From Cellulophaga sp. L1A9 (GTDB taxonomy: Bacteria > Bacteroidota > Bacteroidia > Flavobacteriales > Flavobacteriaceae), in the NCBI RefSeq assembly GCF_009797025.1, contig NZ_CP047027.1:3844001-3908000 (forward strand): a stretch of 64,000 nucleotides of DNA. The letters run 5' to 3'. The stretch's first letter is position 1. Each line of letters begins with the position of its first letter. A program made the translations under genes and the position numbers. The notes below the pieces were generated by a model. It was not told the origin of the DNA. It did no database searches and saw only the letters and a list, made by a program, of their open reading frames with translations. Shown here piece after piece: positions 9,043-18,722 of this stretch.

Positions 9043-10782
9043 TGCCTGTTGCACAAGTTAGCAATTAATTGACATATCGTTAAAGTAAATTATTGATTGA
9101 TTTCTTAACTTTAAGGATGCAAGGCAAAAAAACATATCAAGAAAAGCTTTTTAATAGTTTTCGCTTAAGCGAACGAGTTCCTCAAGACAATTTTTATCGT
9201 TTATTAAAAGGTGTATTAGATTTAAATTTTCTCTATGTTCAAACCAAGAGTTACTATGGCGATAGCGGCCAGAAGAGTATAGATCCGGTAGTGTTTTTCA
9301 AGTTGTGTTTAGTTGGTTATTTAGAGAATATTATCAGTGACCGTAAATTAATACAGCATTGTTCTATGCGATTAGATATTCTCTATTTCATTGATTACGA
9401 TTTAGACGAGGAGCTTCCTTGGCACAGTACGATAAGTAGGACTCGTCAGTTGTTTCCTGAGTCAGTATTTGAAGAAGTTTTCACTAAAGTACTTAGTATG
9501 TGTATAGAAAAGGGAATGGTGAGTGGTCATACCCAAGCTATTGATTCTGCCCCTATAAAAGCGAATGCAAGTATGGATACTTTGGAGCTTAAAGTACCTG
9601 AAGAAGATTTGCAAGCACATTTGCGAAAGGTTCGTGTGTTTAGTTCTATGGACAAAGAAACACCGCATCGTAAAAGCAAAGGCGATAAGTCAGATAGAGG
9701 TCAGCGTATCGTTACAGCGAGCAAGAAAGAACTAGGTGCTATCCAAAGCAGAAATAAGAAATGGAGTACAGATCAAGACCAACGACCAGGGTCAGGAAAC
9801 AAAGGCTCGAAGTATACCAGTAATAAAACCCATTATAGTCCTACTGATCCAGATGCTCGGATTAGTGTAAAGCCTGGCAAGGCTCGGAAGCTAAATTACT
9901 TGAGTCAGTTAAGTGTGGATACGGCTAGTCATGTCATCACCGACATTCGGGCGTATCATGCTGATGGAAGGACAATCAACAATTGCCAGATATAGTAGAA
10001 CGTTTACATAAGCGTTTGTGGCAACAGGGTCTGTTTTGGGAAAATTGTGTTGCGGACACTGGCTACAGTAGTGGCGAGAACTATGCTTATTTAGAGCAAA
10101 AAGGACTTAAAAGTTTTATTCCTCCACATGGGACCTATAAAGGTGGACCGGATGGTTTTATTTATAATAGGGAAGAAGATTATTATCAGTGCCCAAGGAA
10201 AGATTATCCCTTTACCAAAGCGTTTAATGATTATAGAACGGGAACAAAGAAGAAAGAATATAGGGCACGAAAACATGTTTGTGTTGCTTGCCCAATGCGC
10301 AGTAGTTGTCTAGGGAAAAGTGCCCAAGAAAAGAAGTTTAGTGTAACGTATTACCGAGAAGAATATGAACGTAATAATGCTAGGGTACACAGTCCACAGG
10401 GCAGATACATGAAAGGCAAACGCCAAAGTACAGTTGAACCCGTATTTGGTACTTTAACGCAGTTTATGGGCTTACGGAAAATAAATACGCTAGGCTTAAA
10501 ACAAGCCAATAAGGTGATGCACCTATCAGCAATAGCCTATAATCTGAAGACCTGCCTGCCGGCAGGCAGGAGTACCTGAAATTCACTCAAAAACACGTAA
10601 AAAGTGGAGCAGGAATGGGGTCTTTGTTCATTCTTCTAAAAAAGACCTTATATGCTGTAAAAAACTCATGTTTAAGCACCTCAAAAATAACCAATTACTT
10701 GACTAATTGAAAAATGAAACCGCCTTAAAAGGCGGTTATAAAGGCCATTATTTTATAAATTATGGAGTTGTGCAACGGTTAC
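9043..10782 (+). mobile_element. IS1182-family element, copy 2
   Basis: A 1740-bp copy with the same ends as copy 1. Left flank CTTTG (9038-9042), right flank TTGTG (10783-10787). The left flank equals the right flank of copy 3 (24457-24461), while the inner flanks differ, so copies 2 and 3 look like the two ends of a compound unit. The transposase gene is frameshifted. Confidence 0.9.
9117..10579 (+). pseudogene. IS1182 transposase, frameshifted (copy 2)
   Basis: One base is missing near 9968 (GATGGAAGGACA against GATGGAAAAGACA), splitting the protein into about 292 and 198 residues. A second set of deletions near 10195-10210 removes three bases in total and keeps the frame (CPRKDYPF instead of CPQGKIIPF). 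It still encodes both halves of the DDE domain, in different frames, and is probably inactive. Confidence 0.85.
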
Positions 10783-10903
10783 TTGTGTTGGCAACAGTTT
10801 TTCTTTCTAATTAGATTATAATAATTCTCATTTTATTAAATGACCAAATTAAACCTTTTGTGTTGATCAAAGTCTTAGAATAAAGAACATAAAATAATTT
10901 TAC

Positions 10904-12247
10904 ATGATATTGATGTTTATTAAATCCAAAAAAAGCAATTTACTTTTAAGTATAATTTTAATTGCATTTACTTTTTTTAGTTGCAATAGTAGCGATAATA
11001 GTACTGAAGAAATTATTGATGATGAAGTAATTGATGACGATGCAATGTTTTATCAAGCAGAAAGCTTTGTAAAGATAGAGAATGGTTTGGGAGGGCTTGA
11101 TGCTGATTTGGATGCTGGAGACAGGTTTGCGAGAGACCATGATGCCATAGGTGATGTGAATGGGGATGGTGTAATAGATTATGTTATTGGCGCGCGATCA
11201 GATGATGATGGTGGGGTTGATGCCGGAGCAGTATATATTTTGTTTATGAATAGTGATGGTTCTGTATCATCTAATCAAAAAATATCCACAGAAGAAGGTA
11301 ATTTTGATGAAACTTTAAATGCCGGAAATTTCTTTGGTTACGGTGTTGCTGGTGTGGGGGATTACAATGATGATGGTATTCCTGATATTGCAGTTTCCGC
11401 ACCAACGAGTCCCAATAACTCATTGTATATTATTCACTTGGATACGAATGGAAAAGTAAAAAGCTATGTAAAAAATGAAAATATAAACGCTCAAGGTTTA
11501 ACGGCTATCGGGGATATTAATAACGATAATCGAATTGATTTAGTAGCATGCGACCCAGTATCGGATGATGGTGGTTCAAATAGGGGCGCTATTGATATAT
11601 TGTTTTTAAATGATAGTTCTGAAGTTCTTAATGAAAGTACGGTAACCATTAGTTCTACACAAGGCAATTTTGGTGAAGGATTGCAAGATGGCGATGAATT
11701 TGGAGGAAGGGAAGTTGCTATGCTTGGGGATTTAGATAATGATGGGGCTATAGAGATGGCTGTAGGGGCATTTTTGTCCGACGGTGGTAAAGGTGCAATC
11801 TGGATACTTTCATTGGATGTAACAACATTAAATGTAGTTTCTAAAATTAAAATAACAGAAGGATTAAATGGTTTTACGGAAACACTTGATTTAGAAGAGA
11901 ACCCCAATGGTACTTTTGGTGCGCAGTTTGGGCATGCTATGTGCGCAGCTGGTGATATTGATGGTGATGGGATAACAGATTTAGTTACGGGAGCCAATCA
12001 GCAAAATGAAGGTAACGGGTATATCCTATATCTAAATGAAGATAAGACCGTAAAAACATTTGATAAAATTAGTGCAACGGAAGGTGGTTTTGATTTGGTT
12101 CTTGGCTCAGATGATCGTTTTGCACGTTCCATATCTTATGTAGGAGATATAAAAGGAGACGGTTCTTTTGCAGTAAATTTTGGTGGTGGTGTAGGAATTG
12201 GTGGAACAGGCTCGCTTTATACACTTTTCTTTAGACCTATTAATTAG
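10904..12247 (+). CDS. FG-GAP/integrin-like repeat lipoprotein
   Basis: A 447-residue surface-type lipoprotein: hydrophobic signal, then lipobox FFSC near residue 28, then an acidic Asp/Glu/Ile linker. The rest holds about five to six FG-GAP beta-propeller repeats with calcium-binding DxNxDGxxD loops (DVNGDGVIDYVIGAR, DYNDDGIPDIAVSAP, DINNDNRIDLVA, DLDNDGAIEMAVGA, DIDGDGITDLVTGA). It is probably an outer-surface adhesion or carbohydrate-binding propeller. It is one of only two array genes on the + strand. The segment that carries it has non-complementary ends, so it is not a normal intact cassette. Confidence 0.85.
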   Translation: MILMFIKSKKSNLLLSIILIAFTFFSCNSSDNSTEEIIDDEVIDDDAMFYQAESFVKIENGLGGLDADLDAGDRFARDHDAIGDVNGDGVIDYVIGARSDDDGGVDAGAVYILFMNSDGSVSSNQKISTEEGNFDETLNAGNFFGYGVAGVGDYNDDGIPDIAVSAPTSPNNSLYIIHLDTNGKVKSYVKNENINAQGLTAIGDINNDNRIDLVACDPVSDDGGSNRGAIDILFLNDSSEVLNESTVTISSTQGNFGEGLQDGDEFGGREVAMLGDLDNDGAIEMAVGAFLSDGGKGAIWILSLDVTTLNVVSKIKITEGLNGFTETLDLEENPNGTFGAQFGHAMCAAGDIDGDGITDLVTGANQQNEGNGYILYLNEDKTVKTFDKISATEGGFDLVLGSDDRFARSISYVGDIKGDGSFAVNFGGGVGIGGTGSLYTLFFRPIN

Positions 12248-12359
12248 TTTAATCTTGTTGGGTCTAATATTTTGAAGCGTTCTTCTATTTTACTATTCAA
12301 AAAAAATCTTAACTAAATAAAATTTTAATCGTAAGTATAAATCTAAAGAAATCAATTTG

Positions 12360-12968
12360 ATGAAAAAAAATAAAAAACAGAGTAAAATGGTAAGAACATT
12401 TTCAATAACAATAAAAAGTATAGGCATACTTATGCTTTTTATTGTTATTATGAGTTGTAAAAAGGATGAAGAAAGTGAACCTGAAGTATTGATTGAGTTG
12501 AATGCTCCTATTATTCAAACTCCGGCACCACTTATTCACCTTGCAGATAACCTTGATGAACAAGATGAATTAGGATGGTGTATTGACACGCAAGGCAATG
12601 GCTTCGCTGAAAATCTTCATGCGCATTCTTGTAAACCAGATGGTGGTGATGTTCAATTTTATTATAATGAAGAAACAAATCAAATTTGTTCAGCAGAATA
12701 TGTTGATTTCTGTGTTGAAATGACTGGAGGTCCCGTGGAAGGAATGACTTTAAGCCTAGTTGATAGTGACCCTAACTCATCTGAGCAGAAGTTTATTTAT
12801 CATGATGAAAGCGGCGAGTTTAGACCAGATGGTAACAATAATCTTTGCCTTGCTGCAGGTGCCATAAGTGCTGTTGCTGGTATATATATGTCACGTACTT
12901 TAACATTAGAGCTTATTTCTAATACTGACGTAAGTTTAAAAAAATGGGTTATTGTAAGTGCGGAGTAA
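12360..12968 (+). CDS. hypothetical lipoprotein
   Basis: About 202 residues from ATG at 12360 (a TTG lies one codon upstream). A hydrophobic signal ends in lipobox IMSC near residue 34, followed by KKDEESEPEV, the usual acidic spacer of exported lipoproteins. The mature part has paired cysteines (WCIDTQ, HSCKPDG, ICSAEYVDFC, NNLCLAAG) and an alternation that could be a ricin-type or jelly-roll beta fold, but I do not recognise the family. It follows the FG-GAP protein by 112 bases on the same strand; the two may act together at the cell surface. Confidence 0.7.
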   Translation: MKKNKKQSKMVRTFSITIKSIGILMLFIVIMSCKKDEESEPEVLIELNAPIIQTPAPLIHLADNLDEQDELGWCIDTQGNGFAENLHAHSCKPDGGDVQFYYNEETNQICSAEYVDFCVEMTGGPVEGMTLSLVDSDPNSSEQKFIYHDESGEFRPDGNNNLCLAAGAISAVAGIYMSRTLTLELISNTDVSLKKWVIVSAE

Positions 12969-13117
12969 ACGGATTAGTTCTGTTTTAACGTAAGTTTATG
13001 TTTTTTTAGAATATTTACTTAAAGAAATACTAACCTGTAATTAATGTATATCCTTAAAAATATGTACTTCTGTATTGCGTTTAAACTAAATTTTGACTAT
13101 TGATCAAAATTAGAGAT

Positions 13118-13240
13118 AACGTTGTTGTATATGGTTTGTTGCGTGTTTCAAGCACCTAATTTAGTAAATAATTACTGACCAAGAAAGTCCGCGAGGACTT
13201 TCGTAAGTAGGCTAGAACTAGTAATAAATTATATACGGCT
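13118..13240. repeat. attC-like site 4 (family C), interrupted by IS110
   Basis: Arms TTGTATATGGTTTGTTGC and GTAATAAATTATATAC, with central hairpin GAAAGTCC-GCGA-GGACTTTC. The right arm stops at CT (13239-13240), where the IS110 element begins; the end TTTGTTGG resumes after 14550. Confidence 0.75.
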
Positions 13241-13470
13241 TAAGTTTGATTCTTAGTAAATTGTTGCTATAACTAGAAAGAACAAAAGAGAGAATTAAGG
13301 TTAGTATACACGGTGAAGCTTTAGACTTCGACAACATTGATAATCCTCTCTCTTTTACTACTTAAATCACGTTCAGTTCCCTGCCTGTCGGCAGACAGGT
13401 GTGAGACTTTAGATCTCGTTTTCAAGTTGTTGTGAGCAGAAGTAGCTAGTTCTTTCATAAAACATTTCTT
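13241..13470 (+). ncRNA. candidate IS110 bridge RNA region (left non-coding end)
   Basis: The 230 bases between the element boundary and the transposase start contain no ORF on the coding strand. They are rich in short inverted repeats, including GAAGCTTTAGACTTC and CCTGCCTGTCGGCAGACAGG. IS110-group elements encode their bridge RNA at this end. I infer the position by family precedent and have not identified the target- and donor-binding loops. Confidence 0.35.
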
Positions 13471-14438
13471 ATGAATAAATATAAAGAAACTTTTGGAGTT
13501 GACATCAGTAAAGATGTCTTTGATGTACATGGTAGTAACCAAGGTCACGACCAGTATAAGAATGATGAAATTGGATTTAAGAAATTCCTTAAGGAATTAC
13601 CCAAAAGTTCATTGGTCGTTATGGAAGCTACCGGTTATTATCATTACAGACTTGCACAGTTTCTTTACAAGAATGGAGTAGTAGTTTCAGTAGTAAATCC
13701 ATTATCGATAAAGCGGTTCATTCAAATGAAACTGGCCAAGGTAAAAACGGACAAGAGCGATGCCAAGGCTATATGTGAATATGCCCTGATCAACGAGGTT
13801 CCTATTTACAATGCTTTGACGGATACCCAGAGTGAGTGTCTACAGTTGTTCCGGTTATTGGATACCTATTTAAAACAACGAACGGCAACCAAGAACAAAA
13901 TACATGGGGAAGCGGTTTTAGGTATACCCTCAAAGTTTGTTTATCGTTCGTTGATACGCAACAAGAAGCAGCTCAATAAAGAAGTAACGGCAATCGAATC
14001 AAAGATTCTATCATTAGTGAAAGAGGACCAACAAGAGCAATTGACCCTGTTGACGTCAATACCTGGCATAGGGCAAAAGACCGCATTGTTCCTAATAGTG
14101 GTCACTGATGGTTTCAGTAAGTTCGAAACGGCATCACAGCTTTGTAGTTATGTAGGTATAACCCCAACGATACGAGAGTCTGGGAGCAGTGTAAGAGGTC
14201 GAGCGAGAATAAGTAAGGTCGGTATAGAAAGCTTCGTAATTTATTGTTTCTATGTTCTTTCAATGCCTGTAAACACAACAAGGCATGCAGAGAGGTATAT
14301 GAGCGAATCGTGAATAAAGGGAAGAGCAAGAAACTGGCACTGATAGCAGTTGCTAACAAACTACTTAAACAGTCCTTTGCTATCGCAAAATCTGGCAGAC
14401 CCTATGATGAAGCTTATGTTTCTGTATTACCTAAATAA
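13471..14438 (+). pseudogene. IS110-family transposase, frameshifted
   Basis: The N-terminal part (from MNKYKETFGVDISKDVFDVH) is the DEDD RuvC-like domain: Asp in GVDISK, Glu in VVMEATGYYH, and the KTDKSDAKAI motif with its acidic residues. The C-terminal Tnp_20 domain has the helix-hairpin-helix SIPGIGQKTA. After ARISKVG (about 14222) the frame is lost. The proper C terminus (RKLRNLLFLCSFNACKHN ... GRPYDEAYVSVLPK) continues in another frame to 14438. A one-base deletion near 14222-14230 explains both pieces, so the protein is probably inactive. Confidence 0.85.
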
Positions 14439-14567
14439 ATAGGGAATAAACCGAATAAAAAAAGCTCAAGAATCTGTTTTTTGAATTTATGAGCCTAGAA
14501 TAATAGTGTCTCAGATTAAGGAAGAATTTACTTGTTTTTTACCTCAGTTCTTTGTTGGCAATAGTTT

Positions 14568-15650
14568 TTATTTTATGATTTTTATCTCTGGACGAGATTC
14601 CTCTTTTGGAATTTCTTTTTTTATTTGGAATTTATATATCTTATTATCTATAGTTTTTAGATGAATAATAATGTTATATGAATATTTCCCGTTATTTGGG
14701 TTTGGACCTTTTAAATAGAATTTTTCGCCAATAGCATTATTACTTTTTAAATACTGAGGTAATTGATTAGACCATTTAATATTATTAGGAAACATATAAT
14801 TATCAAATACATTTTCTATTTTTATGATTTCACAAGGTTCACCATAATTAATTAAAGTTATTGATATTTCCTCTTTATTAAATTTGTTTTCAATAAATTG
14901 TAAAACTATTCTACCTTCAATACTTTCAATATCACTAATAATATATTTTTTGTTTTCATTAAAAAAATCTAATCCCACTTCTTTTTCACTCTCATAAACT
15001 TTATCGTAATCAAGATATATTGTGCTTTTTAGTGTTTCCTTTTTTATCCAAATAGAATCCACTAAATTTTTATTTATAAAGTAGTATTCTAGAAGATTTT
15101 TATTACTTGAATATTTTAATTTATTAGGAAACAATTTTTTTAATAATATACTATCTCCATTTATTTTTTCAACTTTTAAAGGGAATCTATCAGTCTTATA
15201 CATATAATATGGAGAATTAGAAGGAGTTAATTTTATTAAATAATTTGTATTTAAATTATTTAATTCCTTTTTGTTTTGAAGAGCTTTTTTCTCATAATTT
15301 TTTATGTCAGATTGTTTATCTTTAAAACTCTTATATTGAAGGTTACAGAAGATTGAAAAATACATAATAAAAATCAAAATAAATACTAGGAACGAATACC
15401 AAGGTGTTTTTGGTTTGTCTTTAATTGCATCTTCTATTTTATAAGTTAAACTATAATTTAAATCATAAAGCTTACCATCTTCTTTTCTTAAAGCGAAAAA
15501 TTTCTTAACAGGAAAGAAAGGAATGAAAAAAAGATGAAAATATTTCTGTCTATATTCAACTCTTGATTTAGGAGAATTTTCATTAGCTATTCCTATTTCT
15601 TCAAAAGAATATGATTTTAATTTTAAGCTTCTTAATCCAAAAATTATCAT
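14568..15650 (-). CDS. single-pass membrane protein of unknown function
   Basis: A 360-residue protein. The N-terminal 75 residues (YFHLFFIPFFPVKKFFALRK) match the fold of flavobacterial zinc-ribbon/YgiT-like headers, but the metal cysteines are absent. One transmembrane helix lies at about residues 85-105 (WYSFLVFILIFIMYFSIF), followed by a lysine-rich coiled stretch and a beta-rich C-terminal domain. I do not recognise the family. Cassette ends TTGGCAATAG and TTATTGCCAA flank the gene; the start is 27 bases from the boundary. Confidence 0.65.
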   Translation of the reverse strand: MIIFGLRSLKLKSYSFEEIGIANENSPKSRVEYRQKYFHLFFIPFFPVKKFFALRKEDGKLYDLNYSLTYKIEDAIKDKPKTPWYSFLVFILIFIMYFSIFCNLQYKSFKDKQSDIKNYEKKALQNKKELNNLNTNYLIKLTPSNSPYYMYKTDRFPLKVEKINGDSILLKKLFPNKLKYSSNKNLLEYYFINKNLVDSIWIKKETLKSTIYLDYDKVYESEKEVGLDFFNENKKYIISDIESIEGRIVLQFIENKFNKEEISITLINYGEPCEIIKIENVFDNYMFPNNIKWSNQLPQYLKSNNAIGEKFYLKGPNPNNGKYSYNIIIHLKTIDNKIYKFQIKKEIPKEESRPEIKIIK

Positions 15651-15676
15651 TATTTCTATTTTTTTTAATTATTGCC

Positions 15677-15863
15677 AACGTTAAATATATGGCATTTAGG
15701 GCGGAAAATAAACGCTTATTTTCGGTTAAGCACTAAGCCAAACTTTTGTATTTTGATTTATCTTTTTTATCATAAAGCCAAATCAAAAGATTTGGCGACC
15801 TAGCAAACAAACAAAGGCTTTTCGAATAAACAATAAGCCGCCCTATTTGCTATATATAGTGTT
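15677..15863. repeat. attC-like site 5 (family D)
   Basis: Outer arms AAATATATGGCATTTAGGGC and GCCCTATTTGCTATATATAG. Inner pair GCCAAA.. with CAAAAGATTTGGC, then GCGACC. Left boundary TTGCCAACG, right GTTGTACATAG. Confidence 0.85.
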
Positions 15864-15875
15864 GTACATAGTGTT

Positions 15876-16421
15876 TTACTGTGGGAATTTCACATAAGTA
15901 GTTTCCTCTTTATAATCTTTCCATTTAATTTTCAGAGTGTCCTTATTTGAAGAGTTAATGATTCCTTTTTGAATAAAGTCATTATAAAATACAGTAATCT
16001 CATTTTTATCTAAAATATATGGCATTGCACCATCACCATCATAATCAACGATATAAAAAGAGTTTTTGTCAAGTAAAAAATCAGCGTGTGGGCCGTCTGG
16101 GTCTAAAGTCCAAATTCCAAAAGCATTAGTTGTATCAATTTCAAGATTTCGAACGATTGATTTACTAGGACGCTTTATGTTTTCTATTTCTTTATCATCA
16201 GTATTATATTCCGAAACAGTATATTTCTCTCTATTTTGAGTATTAGCGAGTTCGTCATAGCTATTTATAATAGTGTCTTTTTTAAAGTCTAATTTATCAT
16301 CAATAATAGGTGCAGTTTTTTTAGAAATCACATCTATTTTTAAATTAGAGTTTTTGGTTTTAGGACTCTCTTTACAAGAAATATTAAATAAAATTAATGT
16401 CAATAAGAATATAAATTTCAT
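15876..16421 (-). CDS. hypothetical lipoprotein
   Basis: 181 residues if started at MKFIFLLTLILFNISCKES. An upstream in-frame ATG adds seven residues but weakens the signal peptide and sits on the cassette end. Lipobox NISC places it in the envelope. The C-terminal domain (GIWTLDPDGPHADFLLDKNSFYIVDYDGDG) looks like a small beta barrel for a secreted protein, family unknown. Flanked by the cassette ends TTGTACATAGTG and CATTATGTACAA. Confidence 0.65.
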   Translation of the reverse strand: MKFIFLLTLILFNISCKESPKTKNSNLKIDVISKKTAPIIDDKLDFKKDTIINSYDELANTQNREKYTVSEYNTDDKEIENIKRPSKSIVRNLEIDTTNAFGIWTLDPDGPHADFLLDKNSFYIVDYDGDGAMPYILDKNEITVFYNDFIQKGIINSSNKDTLKIKWKDYKEETTYVKFPQ

Positions 16422-16440
16422 TTTTTTTGGCATTATGTAC

Positions 16441-16652
16441 AACGCTTAAGCTATGAGTAGTGCGGAGGCGAGGAAACCTATTTGTTTCCGCCTTATCACT
16501 TAGCAAAAGCTTTTTGCCTGCCTGCCGACGAGGCTGGTTTTGATTTATTTTTTTGTTGCCAGAGCAAAATCGGAAAGATTTTGCGGACATAGTAAATATA
16601 CACAAAACATTAAATTAAACACCATACCCCGTATTACTTCATAGGTATTGTT
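16441..16652. repeat. attC-like site 6 (family F variant)
   Basis: Arms GCTATGAGTAGTGCGG and CCCGTATTACTTCATAGG. Inner pair GCAAAAGC.. with GCAAAATCGG...GATTTTGC. It also contains a GCCTGCCTGCCG fragment related to the CCTGCC palindrome of IS1182. Longest site seen, 212 bp. Confidence 0.8.
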
Positions 16653-16998
16653 AGCACATTGTTTTTTTATACGTTCTACTACGAACCAGTTTTGAACTTC
16701 TGCTTTACCGCACAGCTTTGTAAATCCGCCTGCTTAAGAGTGAGAATTCCGATTACGTAGGAGTAAGCATTTAAATCCTATTGCATAAACGAGCTAAAGT
16801 CCTAAAGCTTTTGAGTTTTAAATCGGACTGAGTATGAGTAAGTTTTTGTTATGTTTATGAAAACTGGCAAAACCCCTAAATTGTTTGCGTGATTTTAGCG
16901 TTTAAAATAGGTTTTAGTTTGAAAAAAAAATTCAGCTATTTTTATATGTAAACAGCTTTGAGTGGATCCCAAATTTCCACTTTGGATGACTTTGTGCT
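16653..16998. other. ORF-less cassette body (346 bp)
   Basis: No ORF with coding character on either strand. The ends TTAGCACATTG and CTTTGTGCTAA are complementary, so this is a complete cassette and not a remnant between sites. Several phrases (GGAGTAAGC, CTAAAGTCCTAAAGC, CGGACTGAG) resemble parts of the repeated ORF-less cassette at 18723-19346, hinting at a diverged relative. Confidence 0.6.
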
Positions 16999-17124
16999 AA
17001 CGTTTTTGGCTATGGTTTGCTGCGTTGGTTAAGCAATAAATTTAGTAAATAAAAACTGACCATTCACGTTTGCGTAGTTTTTCCGAAGGAAAAACTACCA
17101 AGCAGTAAACTATAGGCGGTGTTG
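16999..17124. repeat. attC-like site 7 (family E)
   Basis: Arms GCTATGGTTTGCTGC and GCAGTAAACTATAGGC, central hairpin AGTTTTTCC-GAA-GGAAAAACT; 126 bp. Identical to site 12, the site left of the other copy of the toxin-antitoxin cassette. Confidence 0.88.
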
Positions 17125-17135
17125 GCAACTGGCTT

Positions 17136-17453
17136 TTATTTTGTCCGTTTGAGTTTCGGTGGATTCTGTCGAGTATCAAAAACGTCAGCAATTTTTATAA
17201 ATCCGTTTTCCGTATCAACAGAATAAATCAGTTTGTAGTTTTTGTAAACTAAATATCTATAATGAATTTCTCTTTGTTTTAGTAATTCCTCTTCTTGTCC
17301 AATTTGAGGTGTCTTTATCAACTTTTTTGGTTCGTTGATAATTCCTTTCAGAAGTTTTTTTGCAATTCTAGGACTTGCTTTCTTTTCGTAATATTCGTAG
17401 ATTTCGTCAAGTTGAGTTTCAGCGAATTCAGACCAAATAATTTTCAAGACCAT
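17136..17453 (-). CDS. ParE/RelE-family toxin (copy 1)
   Basis: A 105-residue RelE/ParE superfamily toxin, with the N-terminal VLKIIWSEFAETQLDEIYEYY helix region and the C-terminal IKIADVFDTRQNP strand. Such proteins inhibit gyrase (ParE) or cut mRNA on the ribosome (RelE); the sequence alone does not decide which. Its start overlaps the antitoxin stop (17453), a normal translational coupling. Toxin-antitoxin cassettes are known stabilisers of large integrons. The whole 776-bp cassette recurs unchanged at 21754-22529. Confidence 0.9.
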   Translation of the reverse strand: MVLKIIWSEFAETQLDEIYEYYEKKASPRIAKKLLKGIINEPKKLIKTPQIGQEEELLKQREIHYRYLVYKNYKLIYSVDTENGFIKIADVFDTRQNPPKLKRTK

Positions 17454-17686
17454 TATTCGTATTTGGCTAAAAGTTCAGAACTGTTTTTAAATCGATTGTT
17501 TCGGAAATCAGATTCTGATTGGTCAATTCGTTTATTCAATTCATCTTCGGTCATAGATTCAAATATCGGCTCGTCAGAAGCATTTTTTTCTTTTCTCAAT
17601 ATTTTTTCAAGACGAGAAACAGCTTCTTCACTTTGAAGTTTTAAAAATTCCTGAACAAATTCTATTTTTCGAGCTTCTAAATTCAT
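17453..17686 (-). CDS. antitoxin of the ParE/RelE pair (copy 1)
   Basis: A 77-residue acidic, helical protein (ESMTEDELNKRIDQSESDFRNN) upstream of and overlapping the toxin gene by one base. Position and size fit a Phd/ParD-like antitoxin that binds the toxin and represses the operon, but no clear DNA-binding motif is visible. Its start lies 86 bases from the cassette boundary at 17772, so this cassette may carry its own promoter, as toxin-antitoxin cassettes usually do. Confidence 0.85.
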   Translation of the reverse strand: MNLEARKIEFVQEFLKLQSEEAVSRLEKILRKEKNASDEPIFESMTEDELNKRIDQSESDFRNNRFKNSSELLAKYE

Positions 17687-17771
17687 TTTATTAAGCTTTT
17701 TATCAAAGATACAAAATTATCAATTCAGTCATCATTTTTCTTGAATTAACGGATTTTCACAGCTTGTTGCC

Positions 17772-17957
17772 AACGTTAAATATATGGCATGTTGGGCAAT
17801 AAATAAACGATTATTATCGGTTTAGCCACAAGCCAAATCTTTTTATTTTGTTTTAATTTTTCTCATTTAATACCAAATCAAAAGATTTGGCGACTTTGTA
17901 AATAGGCAACAGCCTTTGGATTAAAAACTAATCGCCCAATTTGCTATATATAGTGTT
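17772..17957. repeat. attC-like site 8 (family D)
   Basis: Arms AAATATATGGCATGTTGGGC and GCCCAATTTGCTATATATAG. Inner CCAAATC pair and GGCGACTTTGTAAATA core. It belongs to the cassette on its right (17972-18490), not to the toxin-antitoxin cassette. Confidence 0.85.
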
Positions 17958-17971
17958 GTAGGTAGGCTTTT

Positions 17972-18490
17972 CTATAGTTCGTTTCTGTTTTTTTGTGCAT
18001 ATTCACGATATAAGTCTTTCTTTGGTCCGTCTGGGTAACTCGAAAATTCGCTGTCAAATTCCGTCATTAATCTTTCCGAATTTTCGTCAGAACTTTCAAA
18101 AAACCAACTATCATTTTCTGGAAGTAATGCAATCGCTTGCTCTATAATTTCGGCAGATTTAGGCGCTCCAATTTCACCCAGTGATTTTATTACTTGTCTT
18201 TTCTGTTTAGGAAACCATTCTTGTAAAAAAGTTAAAATACTATCCGCTTGACCAGCATTTTCCAAATGCATACACAAAAATAAATTCAGTTGTACTGAGT
18301 TTAGCGAATTTGGATTTTTTTCGTGTCTATTTACAAGAATTTCATATAACGCAATTGAAAAATCAGAATTGTCATCTAATAAAAATAAGCTTTCAATATC
18401 TTCATCTCGTACAATTTTATCTCTTTTCCGAATTTCAGCTTTCATTTTTTCCGTCATCCACGAAAGTCCACTAAAAGAGTCATTATCCAT
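17972..18490 (-). CDS. DMP19/DUF4375-like protein
   Basis: A 172-residue cytoplasmic protein. The central part (SVQLNLFLCMHLENAGQADSILTFLQEWF ... VIKSLGEIGAPKSAEIIEQAIALLPE) resembles DMP19 (DUF4375) immunity-like domains, with a characteristic helical pair and a GA-containing turn. Some members are DNA mimics or toxin immunity proteins; no function can be assigned here. Cassette ends TTGTAGGTAGGC and GCTTACCTACAA flank it. Confidence 0.65.
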   Translation of the reverse strand: MDNDSFSGLSWMTEKMKAEIRKRDKIVRDEDIESLFLLDDNSDFSIALYEILVNRHEKNPNSLNSVQLNLFLCMHLENAGQADSILTFLQEWFPKQKRQVIKSLGEIGAPKSAEIIEQAIALLPENDSWFFESSDENSERLMTEFDSEFSSYPDGPKKDLYREYAQKNRNEL

Positions 18491-18530
18491 AATTTTAATT
18501 TATTTCCTGCGGTTTTTTTAGCTTACCTAC

Positions 18531-18722
18531 AACGTTCAGGCTATGAGTAGTGCGGAAGCAAACTTGCGTTTAACTTACCTTTAAGCACTTAGCCAAAGCA
18601 TTTTATTTGCGTTTAATTTTATTTCGTTCTAAATGTCTAATCAAACTGGTTTGGCGACATAGTAAATATACACAAACGATTTAATTAAACACCAAACCTC
18701 CGCATTACTTATAGGGTTTGTT
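18531..18722. repeat. attC-like site 9 (family F)
   Basis: Arms GGCTATGAGTAGTGCGG and CCGCATTACTTATAGG, inner AATCAAACTGGTTTGGCGAC region; 192 bp. Nearly identical to sites 22 and 28, always attached to the same ORF-less cassette body. Confidence 0.88.

Larger units (their letters stand above)
13241..14549 (+). mobile_element. IS110-family element in an attC-like site
   Basis: An element of about 1.31 kb without terminal inverted repeats, bounded on both sides by the dinucleotide CT (13239-13240 and 14550-14551). Removing it joins ATATACGGCT to TTGTTGGC, an attC end resembling site 3. IS110 elements integrate through a short core dinucleotide guided by an element-encoded bridge RNA, so the CT flanks are the expected signature. 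The transposase is frameshifted. Confidence 0.75.

Noticed and set aside
11491..11997. 168-residue - strand ORF
   Set aside because: Antisense shadow of the FG-GAP repeats, with low-complexity Ser/Pro composition.
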